Shown: in pieces, positions 46,235 through 55,199 of the stretch | Position numbering within the stretch: position 1 is the stretch's first letter | Layout: each line of letters opens with the position of its first letter | Source of the DNA: Mesorhizobium amorphae | Lineage (GTDB): Bacteria; Pseudomonadota; Alphaproteobacteria; Rhizobiales; Rhizobiaceae | Length of the DNA: 64,000 bases | Direction: 5' to 3' | Assembly (NCBI RefSeq): GCF_014843845.1 | Contig: NZ_JHQS01000015.1 | Span: 248,001 to 312,000, forward strand | Translations under genes and position numbers: made by a program | Notes under the pieces: generated by a model | Databases searched by the model: none | Seen by the model: only the letters and a program-made list of their open reading frames with translations | Told to the model about the DNA's origin: nothing

Positions 46235-47287
46235 ATGAGTGGGAACGGACAATACGATATGAACCGCCGCAGCTTCGTGAAAGCCGGTTTCGCCGGCCTT
46301 GCCGTCGCATCGGCCGGCATGCAGCTGGTGCTGACGCCGGGCGCCAGGGCGGCCGGCAAGGTCGTCATCCAATATGACTGGCTGATGTCGAATGGACAGA
46401 TCGGCGACATCGCCGCCGTCGCCAACGGCTATTTCAAGGACGCGGGGCTGGAAGTGGAATTCAGCCCCGGAGGCCCCAATGCCGCGACCGTGCCGCCGGT
46501 CATTTCCGGTGCTGCCCAGCTCGGCCAGTTCTCCGAGACGCCGCAGCTCTATGCGGCACGCGCCAGCGGCGTGCCGGTCAAGATCATCGCCTGCGGCTTC
46601 CGCACCGGCCCCTATGCCTTCACCTCGAAGCCGGCCAAGCCGATCCGCGGCGTCGCCGATCTGAAGGGCAAGAAGATCGGCATCCAGCCGACGGCGCGCT
46701 TCGTCATCGACGAGATCCTGGCCAAGAACGGCATCGACCCGTCCGAGGTCACCATCGTCAATGTCGGCTTCGACAAGGCGCCGCTGGTGCGCGGCGACGT
46801 CGATGCCATCGGCGGCTGGATCACCAATACGCAGGCTCTGAGCGTCGTCGGCGACGACCGCATCGACCTGTTGGTGCGCGATCTCGGGCTGAGTTCCTAT
46901 GCCGATGTCTATTTCGCCACCGATGCCGCCATCGAGAAGGATCCGGACACGCTGGCCAAGTTCATCGGCGCGGTCGCCAAGGGCTGGGGCTGGGTGCACG
47001 CCAATCCGCAGGAAGCGGTGAAGAAGATGGTCGCCGCCTATCCGGAAATGGACCTCGGCTGGGAAGAAAAGACCATCAATCTGGTGCTGAAGCTGTCCTT
47101 CGACGGGCAGACCGCCAAGGACGGCTGGGGAACGTTCGACCCAGCCTCGATCGAGGAGCAATTGGTGCTGCTGGACAAGGTCGGCCAATACCCGAACGGG
47201 CGGCCGGCCGCAGCCGACGTCTACACCACCAAGATCCTCGAACTCTCGGCCGCCGACCGGCCCAAGCTCGACGCGCCCGCCGCCTGA
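46235..47287 (+). CDS. ABC transporter substrate-binding protein, NMT1/SsuA-like, Tat-exported
   Basis: A 350-residue periplasmic binding protein with a twin-arginine signal (NRRSFVKAGFAGLAVASAG) and cleavage near ARA at ~residue 40. The mature part has VIQYDWLMSNGQIGDIAAVANGYF, the NMT1/THI5-like start, and LKGKKIGIQPTARFVIDEIL. This family feeds nitrate/sulfonate/taurine/pyrimidine-type importers. A CAGGAG ribosome site precedes ATG 46235. Its stop overlaps the ATPase start by one base. Confidence 0.92.
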   Translation: MSGNGQYDMNRRSFVKAGFAGLAVASAGMQLVLTPGARAAGKVVIQYDWLMSNGQIGDIAAVANGYFKDAGLEVEFSPGGPNAATVPPVISGAAQLGQFSETPQLYAARASGVPVKIIACGFRTGPYAFTSKPAKPIRGVADLKGKKIGIQPTARFVIDEILAKNGIDPSEVTIVNVGFDKAPLVRGDVDAIGGWITNTQALSVVGDDRIDLLVRDLGLSSYADVYFATDAAIEKDPDTLAKFIGAVAKGWGWVHANPQEAVKKMVAAYPEMDLGWEEKTINLVLKLSFDGQTAKDGWGTFDPASIEEQLVLLDKVGQYPNGRPAAADVYTTKILELSAADRPKLDAPAA

Positions 47288-48060
47288 TGGCGAACGCAAT
47301 CGAGGCAAGCAGGCTGGATGTCGGCTACGGCGGCCGGCAGACGGCGGTGAAAGTGCTCTCCGGCCTCGACCTCACGGTCGCGGCCGGCTCCTTCCTGTCG
47401 ATCCTCGGCCCGTCGGGCTGCGGCAAGTCGACCTTGCTCCGGGTGGTCGCCGACCTGCTCGATCCGCTCGGCGGCACGATCAGCGTGCTTGGCGACACGC
47501 CGCACGCGGTGCGCTCGCGCCGCGATGTCGGTTTCGTCTTCCAGGATTCGACCCTGCTGCCCTGGCGCACGGTTCGTGACAATGTCCGTCTGCCGCTCGG
47601 CGTCGGGCAAGGCAGCCTGACGCGCACGATCGAGGATCGCAGCGACGAATTGCTGGAGCTGATGGGGCTTGCCGGCTTTGGCGAGCGCCTGCCGCACCAA
47701 TTGTCGGGCGGCCAGCGGCAGCGTGTGGCGATCGCCCGCGCGCTGCTGGGACAACCGAAGTTGCTTTTGATGGACGAGCCGTTCGGCGCGCTGGACGAAA
47801 TCACCCGCGACCGCCTCAACGACGAATTGCTGGCGCTGTGGCGGCGGACCGGCACGACCATTCTCTTCGTCACCCATTCGATCGCCGAAGCCGCCTATCT
47901 CGGCGAGCGCGTCATCGTACTTGCCGCCAATCCCGGGCGGCTGGTCAAGGACCTGGACATGCGGCCGTTCAAACAGGACGGCAACCGCTGCTCACGCGAG
48001 GATCCCGCTGTTATCGCCGCCATGGCCGAATTGCGCGGCGCGCTGGAGCGGGCCTCATGA
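47287..48060 (+). CDS. ABC transporter ATP-binding protein, SsuB/TauB-like
   Basis: A 257-residue cytosolic ATPase that energises the import system. Walker A is [18 protein letters not shown] (near residue 40), the Q-loop is VGFVFQDSTLLPWRTV, the signature is [15 protein letters not shown], and Walker B is LLLMDEPFGALDEITRD. A switch His lies in FVTHSIAEAAYLGER. It overlaps both neighbours, so the three transporter genes are translationally coupled. Confidence 0.95.
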   Translation: MANAIEASRLDVGYGGRQTAVKVLSGLDLTVAAGSFLSILGPSGCGKSTLLRVVADLLDPLGGTISVLGDTPHAVRSRRDVGFVFQDSTLLPWRTVRDNVRLPLGVGQGSLTRTIEDRSDELLELMGLAGFGERLPHQLSGGQRQRVAIARALLGQPKLLLMDEPFGALDEITRDRLNDELLALWRRTGTTILFVTHSIAEAAYLGERVIVLAANPGRLVKDLDMRPFKQDGNRCSREDPAVIAAMAELRGALERAS

Positions 48061-48812
48061 GACAGGCACCCCTGCCGCCAGCGCTGGCGATTGCGCTCCC
48101 CGTCCTGGGTGCAGCCTCGATTCTGCTCTCCTGGCAGTTCCTGCTGCCCTGGCTCGGCGTGCCGGCCTATATCGTGCCCACGCCGACGGCCATATTCGGG
48201 GTTTTCCGGAAGAGCCTTGCGCTGTTTATGAGCAATCTCTGGCCGACACTGGTCGAGGCGCTGGCCGGTTTCGTCATCGGCAACCTTGCGGGCGTGCTGC
48301 TGGCGGTGGTCTTCGTGCACAGCCGCGTGCTGCAGGCCGCATATTTTCCGATCGTGCTGTTCTTCAACACGATCCCGATCTTGGCGCTGTCGCCGATCAT
48401 CATCCTGATCTTCGGGCTTGGCATGACGCCGAAGATCGTCATTGCCGCGGTGATCTGCTTCTTCCCGACCTTGGTCAACATGATCCGCGGGCTGGATTCG
48501 GCCAGCGACAGCGAGCACGAACTGTTCCGGGTGCTGTCGGCGACGCGCCGGGAGGTCTTCTGGAGCCTGCGCCTGCCGCGAGCCCTGCCGATGCTGTTCT
48601 CCTCGCTGCGGATCGCATCGGCCACCGCCGTCATCGGCGCCATCGTCGGCGAATGGATCGGCTCGGACAAGGGGCTCGGCGCGCTCATCATCCAGGCGAG
48701 CTTCAACTACCAGTCGGACCGCCTCTATGCGGCGATCGTGCTGTCGTCGTCGCTGTCGATCGCGCTGTTCGCAATCGTCGTGCTTGTTGAGCGCCGCGTC
48801 ATAAAATATTGA
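48057..48812 (+). CDS. ABC transporter permease, SsuC/TauC-like
   Basis: A 251-residue inner-membrane permease with about six helices. The cytoplasmic coupling motif is ELFRVLSATRREVFWSLRLPRALPMLFSSLRIASATAVIGAIVGEW (EAA-type loop near residue 165). It opens MRQAPLPPALAIALPVLGAAS and ends VERRVIKY. One permease would form a homodimer with the ATPase dimer and the Tat-exported binding protein. It is the last gene of the FAD-oxidase operon. Confidence 0.93.
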   Translation: MRQAPLPPALAIALPVLGAASILLSWQFLLPWLGVPAYIVPTPTAIFGVFRKSLALFMSNLWPTLVEALAGFVIGNLAGVLLAVVFVHSRVLQAAYFPIVLFFNTIPILALSPIIILIFGLGMTPKIVIAAVICFFPTLVNMIRGLDSASDSEHELFRVLSATRREVFWSLRLPRALPMLFSSLRIASATAVIGAIVGEWIGSDKGLGALIIQASFNYQSDRLYAAIVLSSSLSIALFAIVVLVERRVIKY

Positions 48813-48833
48813 AAGTTCTGCCGATTTTCTCCT

Positions 48834-50018
48834 TCAAGCCAACCCAAACCGCTCCACCGCCCGCATGATGCCGCGCAGTTCGGCCAACCCCTTGAGGCGG
48901 CCGATCAGCGAATAGCCTGGGTTGATCCTGGTCTTGCCGATGTCGTCGGCAAGCAGGTGGCCATGGTCAGGACGCATGGGGATGCGCCAGTCGCTCCTGC
49001 CTTCCTTGCGCCGGCGGACCTCTTCCTTCATCAGTGCCAGGATCACCGCCGCCATGTCGGTGGAGCCTTCCAGATGTTCGGCCTCGAAGAACGAGCCGTC
49101 GTCCTCGCGCGTGACGTTGCGCAGGTGGACGAAATGGATCCGCGACGCGAACTCCTCGATCATCGCGACAAGGTCGTTGTCGGCGCGCACGCCGTAGGAG
49201 CCGGTGCAGAAGGTCAGGCCGTTCGCCGGGCTGTCGACCGTCTCCAGGATGAAGCGTGCGTCTTCTGCGGTGGAGACGACCCGCGGCAGCCCGAACAGCG
49301 AGAAAGGCGGATCGTCGGGATGGATGCACATGCGCGCGCCCACCTCCTCGGCGACAGGGATGATCTCCTTCAGGAACCATGCAAGGTTGGCGCGCAGTTC
49401 CGCCGGGCCGATTGCATCGTAGTCGGCAAGCGCCTCGCGCATCGTGTCGCGGTTGTACTTGCGTTCGGTGGCCGGCAGTCCGGCAATGAGGTTGCGCTCG
49501 ATCGTGTCGATCTGCTCGTCGCTCAAGGCCTTCAGCCGCGCTTCCGCCTCGGTGATGCGCGCCGGGCTGTAGCTGGCCTCGGCATTCCGCCGCTTCAGCA
49601 CGAACAGGTCATAGGCGGCAAAGTCGATCGCGTCGAAGCGCAAGGCGTAGCCGGTGGTCGGCAGCCGGTACATGAGATCGGTGCGGGTCCAGTCGACCAC
49701 GGGCATGAAATTGTAGCAGATGGTCGAAATGCCGGCCTCGGCCAGGGCGCGAATGGTGTCCTTGTAGAAGCCGGCGTAGCGCTGCCGCTCCGCCGAACCG
49801 ATCTTGATCGAATTGTGGACGGGAATGCTCTCCACCACCGCCCAGGTCAGCCCTGCATCCTCGATGATGCGCTTGCGTTCAAGGATATCGGCCAGAGGCC
49901 AGGCACGGCCGTCATAGATGTTATGCAGGGCCGACACGATGCCCGTCGCCGCTGCTTGCCTGACATGATCGAGCGTGACCGGATCGTCCGGCCCGTACCA
50001 GCGCCAACATTGTTCCAT
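48834..50018 (-). CDS. uxuA: Mannonate dehydratase
   Basis: Converts D-mannonate to 2-keto-3-deoxygluconate in hexuronate catabolism. The 394 residues match the family. It starts [26 protein letters not shown], with [14 protein letters not shown], the metal-binding region [38 protein letters not shown] and a C-terminal [15 protein letters not shown] 50018 has a GGAAGGGA ribosome site, which decides it over longer in-frame starts. It is divergent from an SDR that could supply mannonate or a related sugar acid. Confidence 0.93.
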   Translation of the reverse strand: MEQCWRWYGPDDPVTLDHVRQAAATGIVSALHNIYDGRAWPLADILERKRIIEDAGLTWAVVESIPVHNSIKIGSAERQRYAGFYKDTIRALAEAGISTICYNFMPVVDWTRTDLMYRLPTTGYALRFDAIDFAAYDLFVLKRRNAEASYSPARITEAEARLKALSDEQIDTIERNLIAGLPATERKYNRDTMREALADYDAIGPAELRANLAWFLKEIIPVAEEVGARMCIHPDDPPFSLFGLPRVVSTAEDARFILETVDSPANGLTFCTGSYGVRADNDLVAMIEEFASRIHFVHLRNVTREDDGSFFEAEHLEGSTDMAAVILALMKEEVRRRKEGRSDWRIPMRPDHGHLLADDIGKTRINPGYSLIGRLKGLAELRGIMRAVERFGLA

Positions 50019-50115
50019 AAAGGTCCCTTCCGAAGCGAAGCCAAAACCGTATTGTTGGACCATAGTCGGAGTCGAGACTTCGGCAATCCCAACGACGCAT
50101 GACGGAGTTTCAGCC

Positions 50116-50901
50116 ATGAACGATTTTGGCGGCAAGGTTGCCCTGGTGACGGGAACAACCGGGATCGGCCTGGCAAGCGCCAGACGCCTGGCGGCGGGTG
50201 GTGCCGCGATCATCGCCTGCGGCATCGACAGCAACGCAAATGCGGCGATGCAGGCCGAACTCGACCACTCGGGCGCAAAGTCGCTGGTGGTGACGACGGA
50301 CGTTTCGTTGCCGGATCAGGTTGCCCGGGCGGTCGCCGCCGGCGTCGCGCGGTTCGGCGGGCTGGACGTCATCGTCAACTCCGCCGCCGTGCACCCTTAC
50401 GGCACGGCAACGAGCACCGATTTCGAAACCTGGAACCGGGCGATGACTGTCAATGTCGGCTCGATCTATTTGACCGCTCATTTCGGCATTCCCGAAATGA
50501 TCAAACGGGGCGGCGGCGCTATCGTCAACGTTGCTTCGGTGCAGGGCCACGCCTGCCAGCAGAACGTTGCCGCCTATGCGACGACGAAGGGAGCGATCCA
50601 TACGCTGACGCGCTCGCTGGCGCTCGACTTCGCCCGCCAGGGGATCCGCGTGAATTCGGTCAGCCCCGGATCGATCCGCACGCCGATCCTGGAAAAGGCG
50701 GCGCGCGGCGACAGCGGTAGCGACGCCGATGTCGAAGCCGTCTACAAACGCTTCGGCGAGGCGCACCCGCTTGGCCGTATCGGCGAACCGGAAGAAGTGG
50801 CGGAGCTGATCGCGTTTCTGTGCTCGTCTAAGGCGGGGTTCTGCACTGGCGCCGACTACAAGATCGACGGCGGCCTGACCGCCGGCATCGGGGTCAAATG
50901 A
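50116..50901 (+). CDS. SDR-family oxidoreductase, divergent partner of uxuA
   Basis: A 261-residue classical short-chain dehydrogenase. The catalytic Ser is in [14 protein letters not shown], Tyr and Lys in [19 protein letters not shown], and the C-terminal region is [16 protein letters not shown]. The glycine-rich motif reads [10 protein letters not shown], one residue shorter than the normal TGxxxGxG, which may weaken NAD(P) binding. Position opposite uxuA suggests a sugar-acid dehydrogenase role. A partial second copy of its 3' end lies at 51479-51825. Confidence 0.87.
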   Translation: MNDFGGKVALVTGTTGIGLASARRLAAGGAAIIACGIDSNANAAMQAELDHSGAKSLVVTTDVSLPDQVARAVAAGVARFGGLDVIVNSAAVHPYGTATSTDFETWNRAMTVNVGSIYLTAHFGIPEMIKRGGGAIVNVASVQGHACQQNVAAYATTKGAIHTLTRSLALDFARQGIRVNSVSPGSIRTPILEKAARGDSGSDADVEAVYKRFGEAHPLGRIGEPEEVAELIAFLCSSKAGFCTGADYKIDGGLTAGIGVK

Positions 50902-51021
50902 AGGATTAAGATCAACCTGAACTCGCAAGCTCGCGGCGCTGGCGGCCAAACTCCGCTGAGGCCGGCGGGCTGTCGAATGGGACTGCACAAAAATCGAGAA
51001 TACTCACTGAGGGACGAGACA

Positions 51022-51447
51022 ATGGACGATTTTCATACGAAACGCATGATCCTTGAATTCCTGAGAAAGCACACCTTGGCGGTCATCGCGACCTGCCATC
51101 GTAATGGAACGCCGGAGGCTGCTACGGTCGACTTCTCGGTGCGCGACAATCTTGAGATCGTGTTCAGCACTTTCAAGGACACGCGAAAGTTCGACAATCT
51201 CGCGGAGCGTCCCGGCGTCGCGTTCGTAGTCGGATGGAACGACAATATCACGGTTCAATACGAGGGTGAGGCAACAAGGGTTCCTGCCGCGGATATCGAA
51301 CAATACCAGGAAGCTTATCTCAACAGCGTTCCGGCCGACAGGGAGTTCATCGAGAGAGGGGCCGTGATGTTCAAAGCGACGCCGCGGTGGATTCGATATT
51401 CCGATTTCAACAAGGAGCCTCCCGAGCTGATCGAGATTCAATTCTGA
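51022..51447 (+). CDS. Pyridoxamine 5'-phosphate oxidase-like flavin split-barrel protein
   Basis: A 141-residue FMN-binding split-barrel protein. It opens MDDFHTKRMILEFLRKHTLAVIATCHRNGTPEAATVDFSV, with the family's LEIVFSTFKDTRKFDNLAERPGVAFVVGW and a C-terminal MFKATPRWIRYSDF. It lacks the C-terminal dimerisation domain of true PdxH, so it belongs to the small general-stress or F420/FMN-binding branch. It sits between the complete SDR and the partial SDR copy and may have replaced the front of the latter. Function unknown. Confidence 0.83.
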   Translation: MDDFHTKRMILEFLRKHTLAVIATCHRNGTPEAATVDFSVRDNLEIVFSTFKDTRKFDNLAERPGVAFVVGWNDNITVQYEGEATRVPAADIEQYQEAYLNSVPADREFIERGAVMFKATPRWIRYSDFNKEPPELIEIQF

Positions 51448-51478
51448 CAGACGTAACGGCTTCGGGTCGCCGTCCGAG

Positions 51479-51825
51479 GCCAGCAGAACGTCGCCGCCTA
51501 TGCGACGACGAAGGGAGCGATCCATACGCTGACGCGCTCGCTAGCGCTCGACTACGCCCGCCAGGGGATCCGCGTGAATTCGGTCAGCCCCGGATCGATC
51601 CGCACGCCGATCCTGGAAAAGGCGGCGCGCGGCGACAACGGGACCGACGCCGATGTCGAGGCCGCCTACAAACGCTTCGGCGAAGCGCACCCGCTTGGCC
51701 GCATCGGCGAACCGGAAGAGGTAGCGGAGCTGATCGCGTTTCTGTGCTCGTCTAAGGCGGGCTTCTGCACAGGCGCCGACTACAAGATCGACGGCGGCCT
51801 GACCGCCGGCATCGGGGTCAAATGA
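51479..51825 (+). pseudogene. 5'-truncated duplicate of the SDR gene
   Basis: The segment repeats 50558-50901 with an offset of ~921 bases at roughly 95% identity, most differences being synonymous. It begins at the codons for [12 protein letters not shown] and runs through the same stop and ~20 bases beyond (to GATCAACCTGAA). The nucleotide-binding domain and catalytic Ser are missing, so it cannot be functional. An internal ATG at 51574 would give only an 83-residue C-terminal piece. Confidence 0.85.
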
Positions 51826-51849
51826 AAGGATTGAGATCAACCTGAAAAA

Positions 51850-51925
<76 letters not shown>

Positions 51926-52143
51926 GCTCCGGCGCGGACCTTTAAGCGGTCATGACAGGCTTCGCAAGGCAAAATGAACGGGCAACGTCCTGTTCGGATG
52001 CCGGTTTCGCCAACAAAGCGAGGCTTGTCAAAAAACCTTCTCCTGTTTGCTGTTATGCTGTCCCACTCCGCTTGACACCCGGTGGCGAACCCCTTATCCA
52101 GCGGCCCAACGACGAACACGGCTGACACGTGCTCGTCTTGTGC

Positions 52144-52220
52144 GCGGGTGTAGCTCAGTCGGTTAGAGTGCCGGCCTGTCACGCCGGAGGTCGCGGGTTC
52201 GAGCCCCGTCACTCGCGCCA
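52144..52220 (+). tRNA. tRNA-Asp (GTC)
   Basis: A 77-nt cloverleaf with encoded CCA. Acceptor GCGGGTG pairs with CACTCGC (one G-T), the D-arm is AGCTCAGTCGGTTAGAGT, the anticodon loop is CTGTCAC with anticodon GTC, and the T-arm is GCGGGTTCGAGCCCCGT. Confidence 0.96.
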
Positions 52221-52376
52221 TTTCTTCCCAACGTATCGGTTTCGCACCTGGCACGAGTTCAACCGGACTCGTTCGCAGGCGCGGCATCGTCTGTGCCGTA
52301 TTTACAAAACCCGTGCCGGCTGTGAGAAGCTGCTGGCACACCGAACCCATATTGTTCGGGTCAGGGAGGGCTTGCG

Positions 52377-52949
52377 ATGAGCGATCACGGGGATAGCGGG
52401 ACGCGTCCGAACATTCTTGAGACCACCCTCGCCGCTGCCTTGCAGGACCAGCGAACGGTGGACGAGCAGCGTCAAAGCATTGCGCCTCTGCTCGACGGCA
52501 TGTCCTTCTACGACAGCATTCGACACAATGACGAGCGCGGCAGCGTCACCGAGATCTACGACCCTCGCTGGGGCTGGCATCCCGACCCGCTGGTCTTCTC
52601 CTATGTTTTCACAATTCGGCCCGGCATGGTGAAGGGTTGGGGGCTGCACAAGCTGCACGAGGACCGCTATTTCGTGGTCAGCGGCGAACTGGAGCTGGTT
52701 GTCTACGATCCAAGGCCGGACTCCAGCACATACGGCAAGATTTCCAAGGTCTACCTTTCCGGCAGCCGTCCCCGGCTCGTCAATATCCCGAAATTCGTCT
52801 GGCACGCCGACCACAATATCGGCATGTCCGATGCGGTCGTCATCAACTTTCCGACCATCCAGTACGATCACTCGAATCCCGACAAGTATCGCCTGCCGAT
52901 CGACAGCGATCTCATTCCCTACGATTTCGGAAGCGCGAAGGGATGGTGA
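52377..52949 (+). CDS. dTDP-4-dehydrorhamnose 3,5-epimerase-like cupin protein
   Basis: A 190-residue cupin of the RmlC-like group. The central fold runs from SFYDSIRHNDERGSVTEIYDPRWGW through FTIRPGMVKGWGLHKLHEDRYFVVSGELELVVYD and ends PIDSDLIPYDFGS. The LHKLHEDRYFVVSGELELV block is the family's barrel core. It may act as a sugar-nucleotide 3,5-epimerase, or as an isomerase relative such as FdtA/WxcM types. The broken GT2 gene that overlaps its stop implies a former polysaccharide-assembly role. Specific substrate unknown. Confidence 0.75.
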   Translation: MSDHGDSGTRPNILETTLAAALQDQRTVDEQRQSIAPLLDGMSFYDSIRHNDERGSVTEIYDPRWGWHPDPLVFSYVFTIRPGMVKGWGLHKLHEDRYFVVSGELELVVYDPRPDSSTYGKISKVYLSGSRPRLVNIPKFVWHADHNIGMSDAVVINFPTIQYDHSNPDKYRLPIDSDLIPYDFGSAKGW

Positions 52950-53245
52950 GCAAACCGGGCTTTTCCATCCTGATGCCGACCCACTCGCGCGTCGACGTCA
53001 TCGGCCTGGCCATTCAAATCCGTCCTGGATCAGACCGTCGACGATTTTGAATTGCTGGTCGTGGGCGACGGCTGCGCGCCCGGCACCGCCGAGGTCGTGC
53101 AGCCTTTGGTGACGCCCGCATCCGTTCTTCGATCTCCCCAAGGCGCCGAGCTACGGCTACGCGAACCGGAATATCGCGCTGCGCGAGGCTTGGGGCGAGC
53201 TGATCGGCTTTGCTGCCGATGACGACCTCCTGTTTCCGGATCACC
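52943..53245 (+). pseudogene. Broken GT2-family glycosyltransferase
   Basis: ATG 52943 overlaps the epimerase-like gene stop and begins MVSKPGFSILMPTHSRVDVIGLAIQ, a classic GT2 start. The sequel SVLDQTVDDFELLVVGDGCAPGTAEVV is in another frame, then GDARIR in a third, and FDLPKAPSYGYANRNIALRE with GFAADDDLLFPDHL (DxD-type motif) in a further one. So at least three frameshifts and loss of the C-terminal part. The nucleotide-sugar binding domain is all that remains. Confidence 0.75.
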
Positions 53246-53324
53246 TTCAAACCCGGGCGGATGGTCTCAAAGGCGGAGCCGCGTTTCGTCGCGGCGTCTC
53301 TGTCCGGCGCGCCTCTCGAACCAA

Positions 53325-53603
53325 TTACCGCGGACGCGCTCGATTCCATCGCTGCAGAATTTTACCCAGCTCCCCACGGAACGCGGGCATGGAATTTGCC
53401 GCTGCCGGGTCTGCCTCGGCGCCCTTCGACCCCCGTCCATAGATCAGTCCGAGGACCAGACCGATGTATCCGACCTGAAGAATGATCAGAGCAACAACAG
53501 CCCAGCCGAACGCCTTCCAGATGGAGCCGGTTTCCAACACTGCCCAGATCGCCACGATGAACGACGTCGCGAACATGCCCACCAGAAACTGCGGAAAATA
53601 CAT
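53325..53603 (-). CDS. SyrA-like exopolysaccharide production repressor family membrane protein
   Basis: A 92-residue protein starting MYFPQFLVGMFATSFIVAIWAVLETGSIWKAFGWAVVALIILQVGYIGLVLGLIYG. It has two hydrophobic segments followed by a polar tail. The MYFPxF start and the GYxxLVLxLIYG ending are those of the small rhizobial SyrA/exopolysaccharide repressor family. SyrA in Sinorhizobium influences exopolysaccharide synthesis through ExoS/ChvI signalling; this homologue may do likewise. It faces the remains of the glycosyltransferase gene. Confidence 0.7.
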   Translation of the reverse strand: MYFPQFLVGMFATSFIVAIWAVLETGSIWKAFGWAVVALIILQVGYIGLVLGLIYGRGSKGAEADPAAANSMPAFRGELGKILQRWNRARPR

Positions 53604-53654
53604 AACACCCAGCTCCCATTTTTTGGCGGTCCAGCGCCTTTCAGCTGCTAAAGA

Positions 53655-53682
53655 CCCGCCGCTCCATTAGCGGAGCGGCGGG
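53655..53682. repeat. Perfect 11-bp hairpin in gap
   Basis: CCCGCCGCTCC (53655-53665) pairs exactly with GGAGCGGCGGG (53672-53682) across a 6-base loop. No T-run follows on either strand, so it is not a normal terminator. It lies upstream of the SyrA-like gene, in the 255-bp gap, which holds nothing else. Confidence 0.45.
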
Positions 53683-53858
53683 GCCCCCCAATTGCCCCCC
53701 GATTGCCGGACTGATGAGTGGCCCGGCATTGCTGACAATGCAATTACGGCGCCAAACTCAGTGGCCCATTACGGGACACCTATGCCAATGGCGCAAGACC
53801 GGATTGCCGATAAACATTATCTGTGGCTAATATGCCACCCTGGTCGGAAGGGACCAAG

Positions 53859-54242
53859 GTGGCAAGGTTTATGGCAGGCTTGTTGGCCGCGATGCTGGTA
53901 GCGTCGGCAGGCCCATGCTGGTCCAACGACGCCAGCAAGCAGATCTCCGAAGACGCACTGAGACTGACCAGCGCCCGGATGTATTCCGGCATTCTGCGCC
54001 AGGAATGCCTGCACGGACGGCGCTACGCGCAAAGCCGGATCGAGAATGGTTTCAAAAGGCATTTCGAGGAAATGCGGCTGCAATTGATCGCGGATGGGTA
54101 CACCATCGTGCCAAGCGTGACAGAGAACAACGCACCGTGGATTCTTTCAGAGATGGCATTTGACGCCAACCGGCGGCTCGGCATCCCGCGCCAATTCGGC
54201 TGCCTTGATGCATACTGGCTCGACGGCAATCCGGACTGGTGA
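53859..54242 (+). CDS. Small secreted protein of unknown function
   Basis: A 127-residue protein with a signal peptide (ARFMAGLLAAMLVASAGPCWS, cleavage near residues 20-24) and a mature part with three cysteines. Conserved-looking blocks are QECLHGRRYAQSRIENGFKRHFEE and NAPWILSEMAFDANRRLGIPRQFGCLDAYWLDG. GTG 53859 is preferred because GGAAGGGAC sits 7-14 bases before it. I do not recognise a family. The signal peptide and cysteines suggest a periplasmic location. Confidence 0.6.
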   Translation: MARFMAGLLAAMLVASAGPCWSNDASKQISEDALRLTSARMYSGILRQECLHGRRYAQSRIENGFKRHFEEMRLQLIADGYTIVPSVTENNAPWILSEMAFDANRRLGIPRQFGCLDAYWLDGNPDW

Positions 54243-54265
54243 GCCCGCCTGGGACGCTGTCGAAC

Positions 54266-55195
54266 TCAACCTCTCGCCAGTAGCGCCTCGACCTCCTGCA
54301 GCGTCGGCATCGACGGCGCCGTGCCCGGCCGGGTCACCGAAATGCCGGCGACGGCGCAGGCGAAACGCACCGCTTGCAGCGGCTCGACGCCTTTGGCAAG
54401 CGCCGCAGCCAGGCCGCCATTGAAGGCATCGCCGGCGCCTGTGGTTTCGACCACCGGCCCGGCATTGACCGCGCCGACATGGTCGGAACCGCTGGCCGTG
54501 TGCAGCAGCGCGCCCCTCTCGCCAAGCGTGATGATCACCGCACCGACTCCCTTTTTCAGCAGACTGTCGGCGGCACGGCGGGCATCGTCGACCGACGCGA
54601 CCTTGATGCCGGTCAGTTCCTCGGCCTCGGTCTCGTTGGGCGTGACGTAATCGCAGAGCGTGTAGATGCGGTCGGGCAGGCTTGCCGCCGGCGCCGGGTT
54701 GAGGATCGTGGTCACCCCTGCCCCGCGCGCGATCTCGAGCGCCTTGAGCGCCGCCTCGATCGGCTGCTCAAGCTGTGTGACGAAAACGCCGGCCGAGCGG
54801 ATCAGGCCGGCATTGGCCTCTATATCGGCAGGCGAGATCAACATCGCAGCACCTGGGCTGACGATGATGGCGTTGTTGCCGGTCGTTTCCTCGACGAAGA
54901 TGTAGGCGGCACCGGTGTAGCTGTCTGGCGTGTCGATCACTGCAGCCTTCACACCGGCCTCTTGCCAGGTGTGCTTGGCCATGTCGGCGAAGGCATCGAC
55001 GCCGAGGCGCGTCAGGAAGGTGATGTCGGCGCCGAGCTTGCCGGCGGCCACGGCCTGGTTCGAGCCCTTGCCGCCGGGGCCGAGCTTGAACGAGTTACCG
55101 AGGATCGTCTCGCCCATGCGCGGCTGGCGATCGGCGCGATAGGCGGTGTCGGCAACGAAGACACCGAGAATGACGACAGGCTTGCCGGCCGCCAT
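54266..55195 (-). CDS. rbsK: Ribokinase-family sugar kinase
   Basis: A 309-residue PfkB/ribokinase-fold kinase. The start is KPVVILGVFVADTAYRADRQP and the substrate region KLGPGGKGSNQAVAAGKLGA (near residue 40) is the ribokinase GGKGxNQA form. The signature is ETTGAGDAFNGGLAAALAKG (near residue 253) with the catalytic Asp. Ribose is the default substrate for this motif, but the next gene is a FucU/RbsD mutarotase and the locus also has an SIS isomerase, so another pentose or hexose is possible. It begins 4 bases after the mutarotase stop. Confidence 0.85.
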   Translation of the reverse strand: MAAGKPVVILGVFVADTAYRADRQPRMGETILGNSFKLGPGGKGSNQAVAAGKLGADITFLTRLGVDAFADMAKHTWQEAGVKAAVIDTPDSYTGAAYIFVEETTGNNAIIVSPGAAMLISPADIEANAGLIRSAGVFVTQLEQPIEAALKALEIARGAGVTTILNPAPAASLPDRIYTLCDYVTPNETEAEELTGIKVASVDDARRAADSLLKKGVGAVIITLGERGALLHTASGSDHVGAVNAGPVVETTGAGDAFNGGLAAALAKGVEPLQAVRFACAVAGISVTRPGTAPSMPTLQEVEALLARG

Positions 55196-55199
55196 GATG

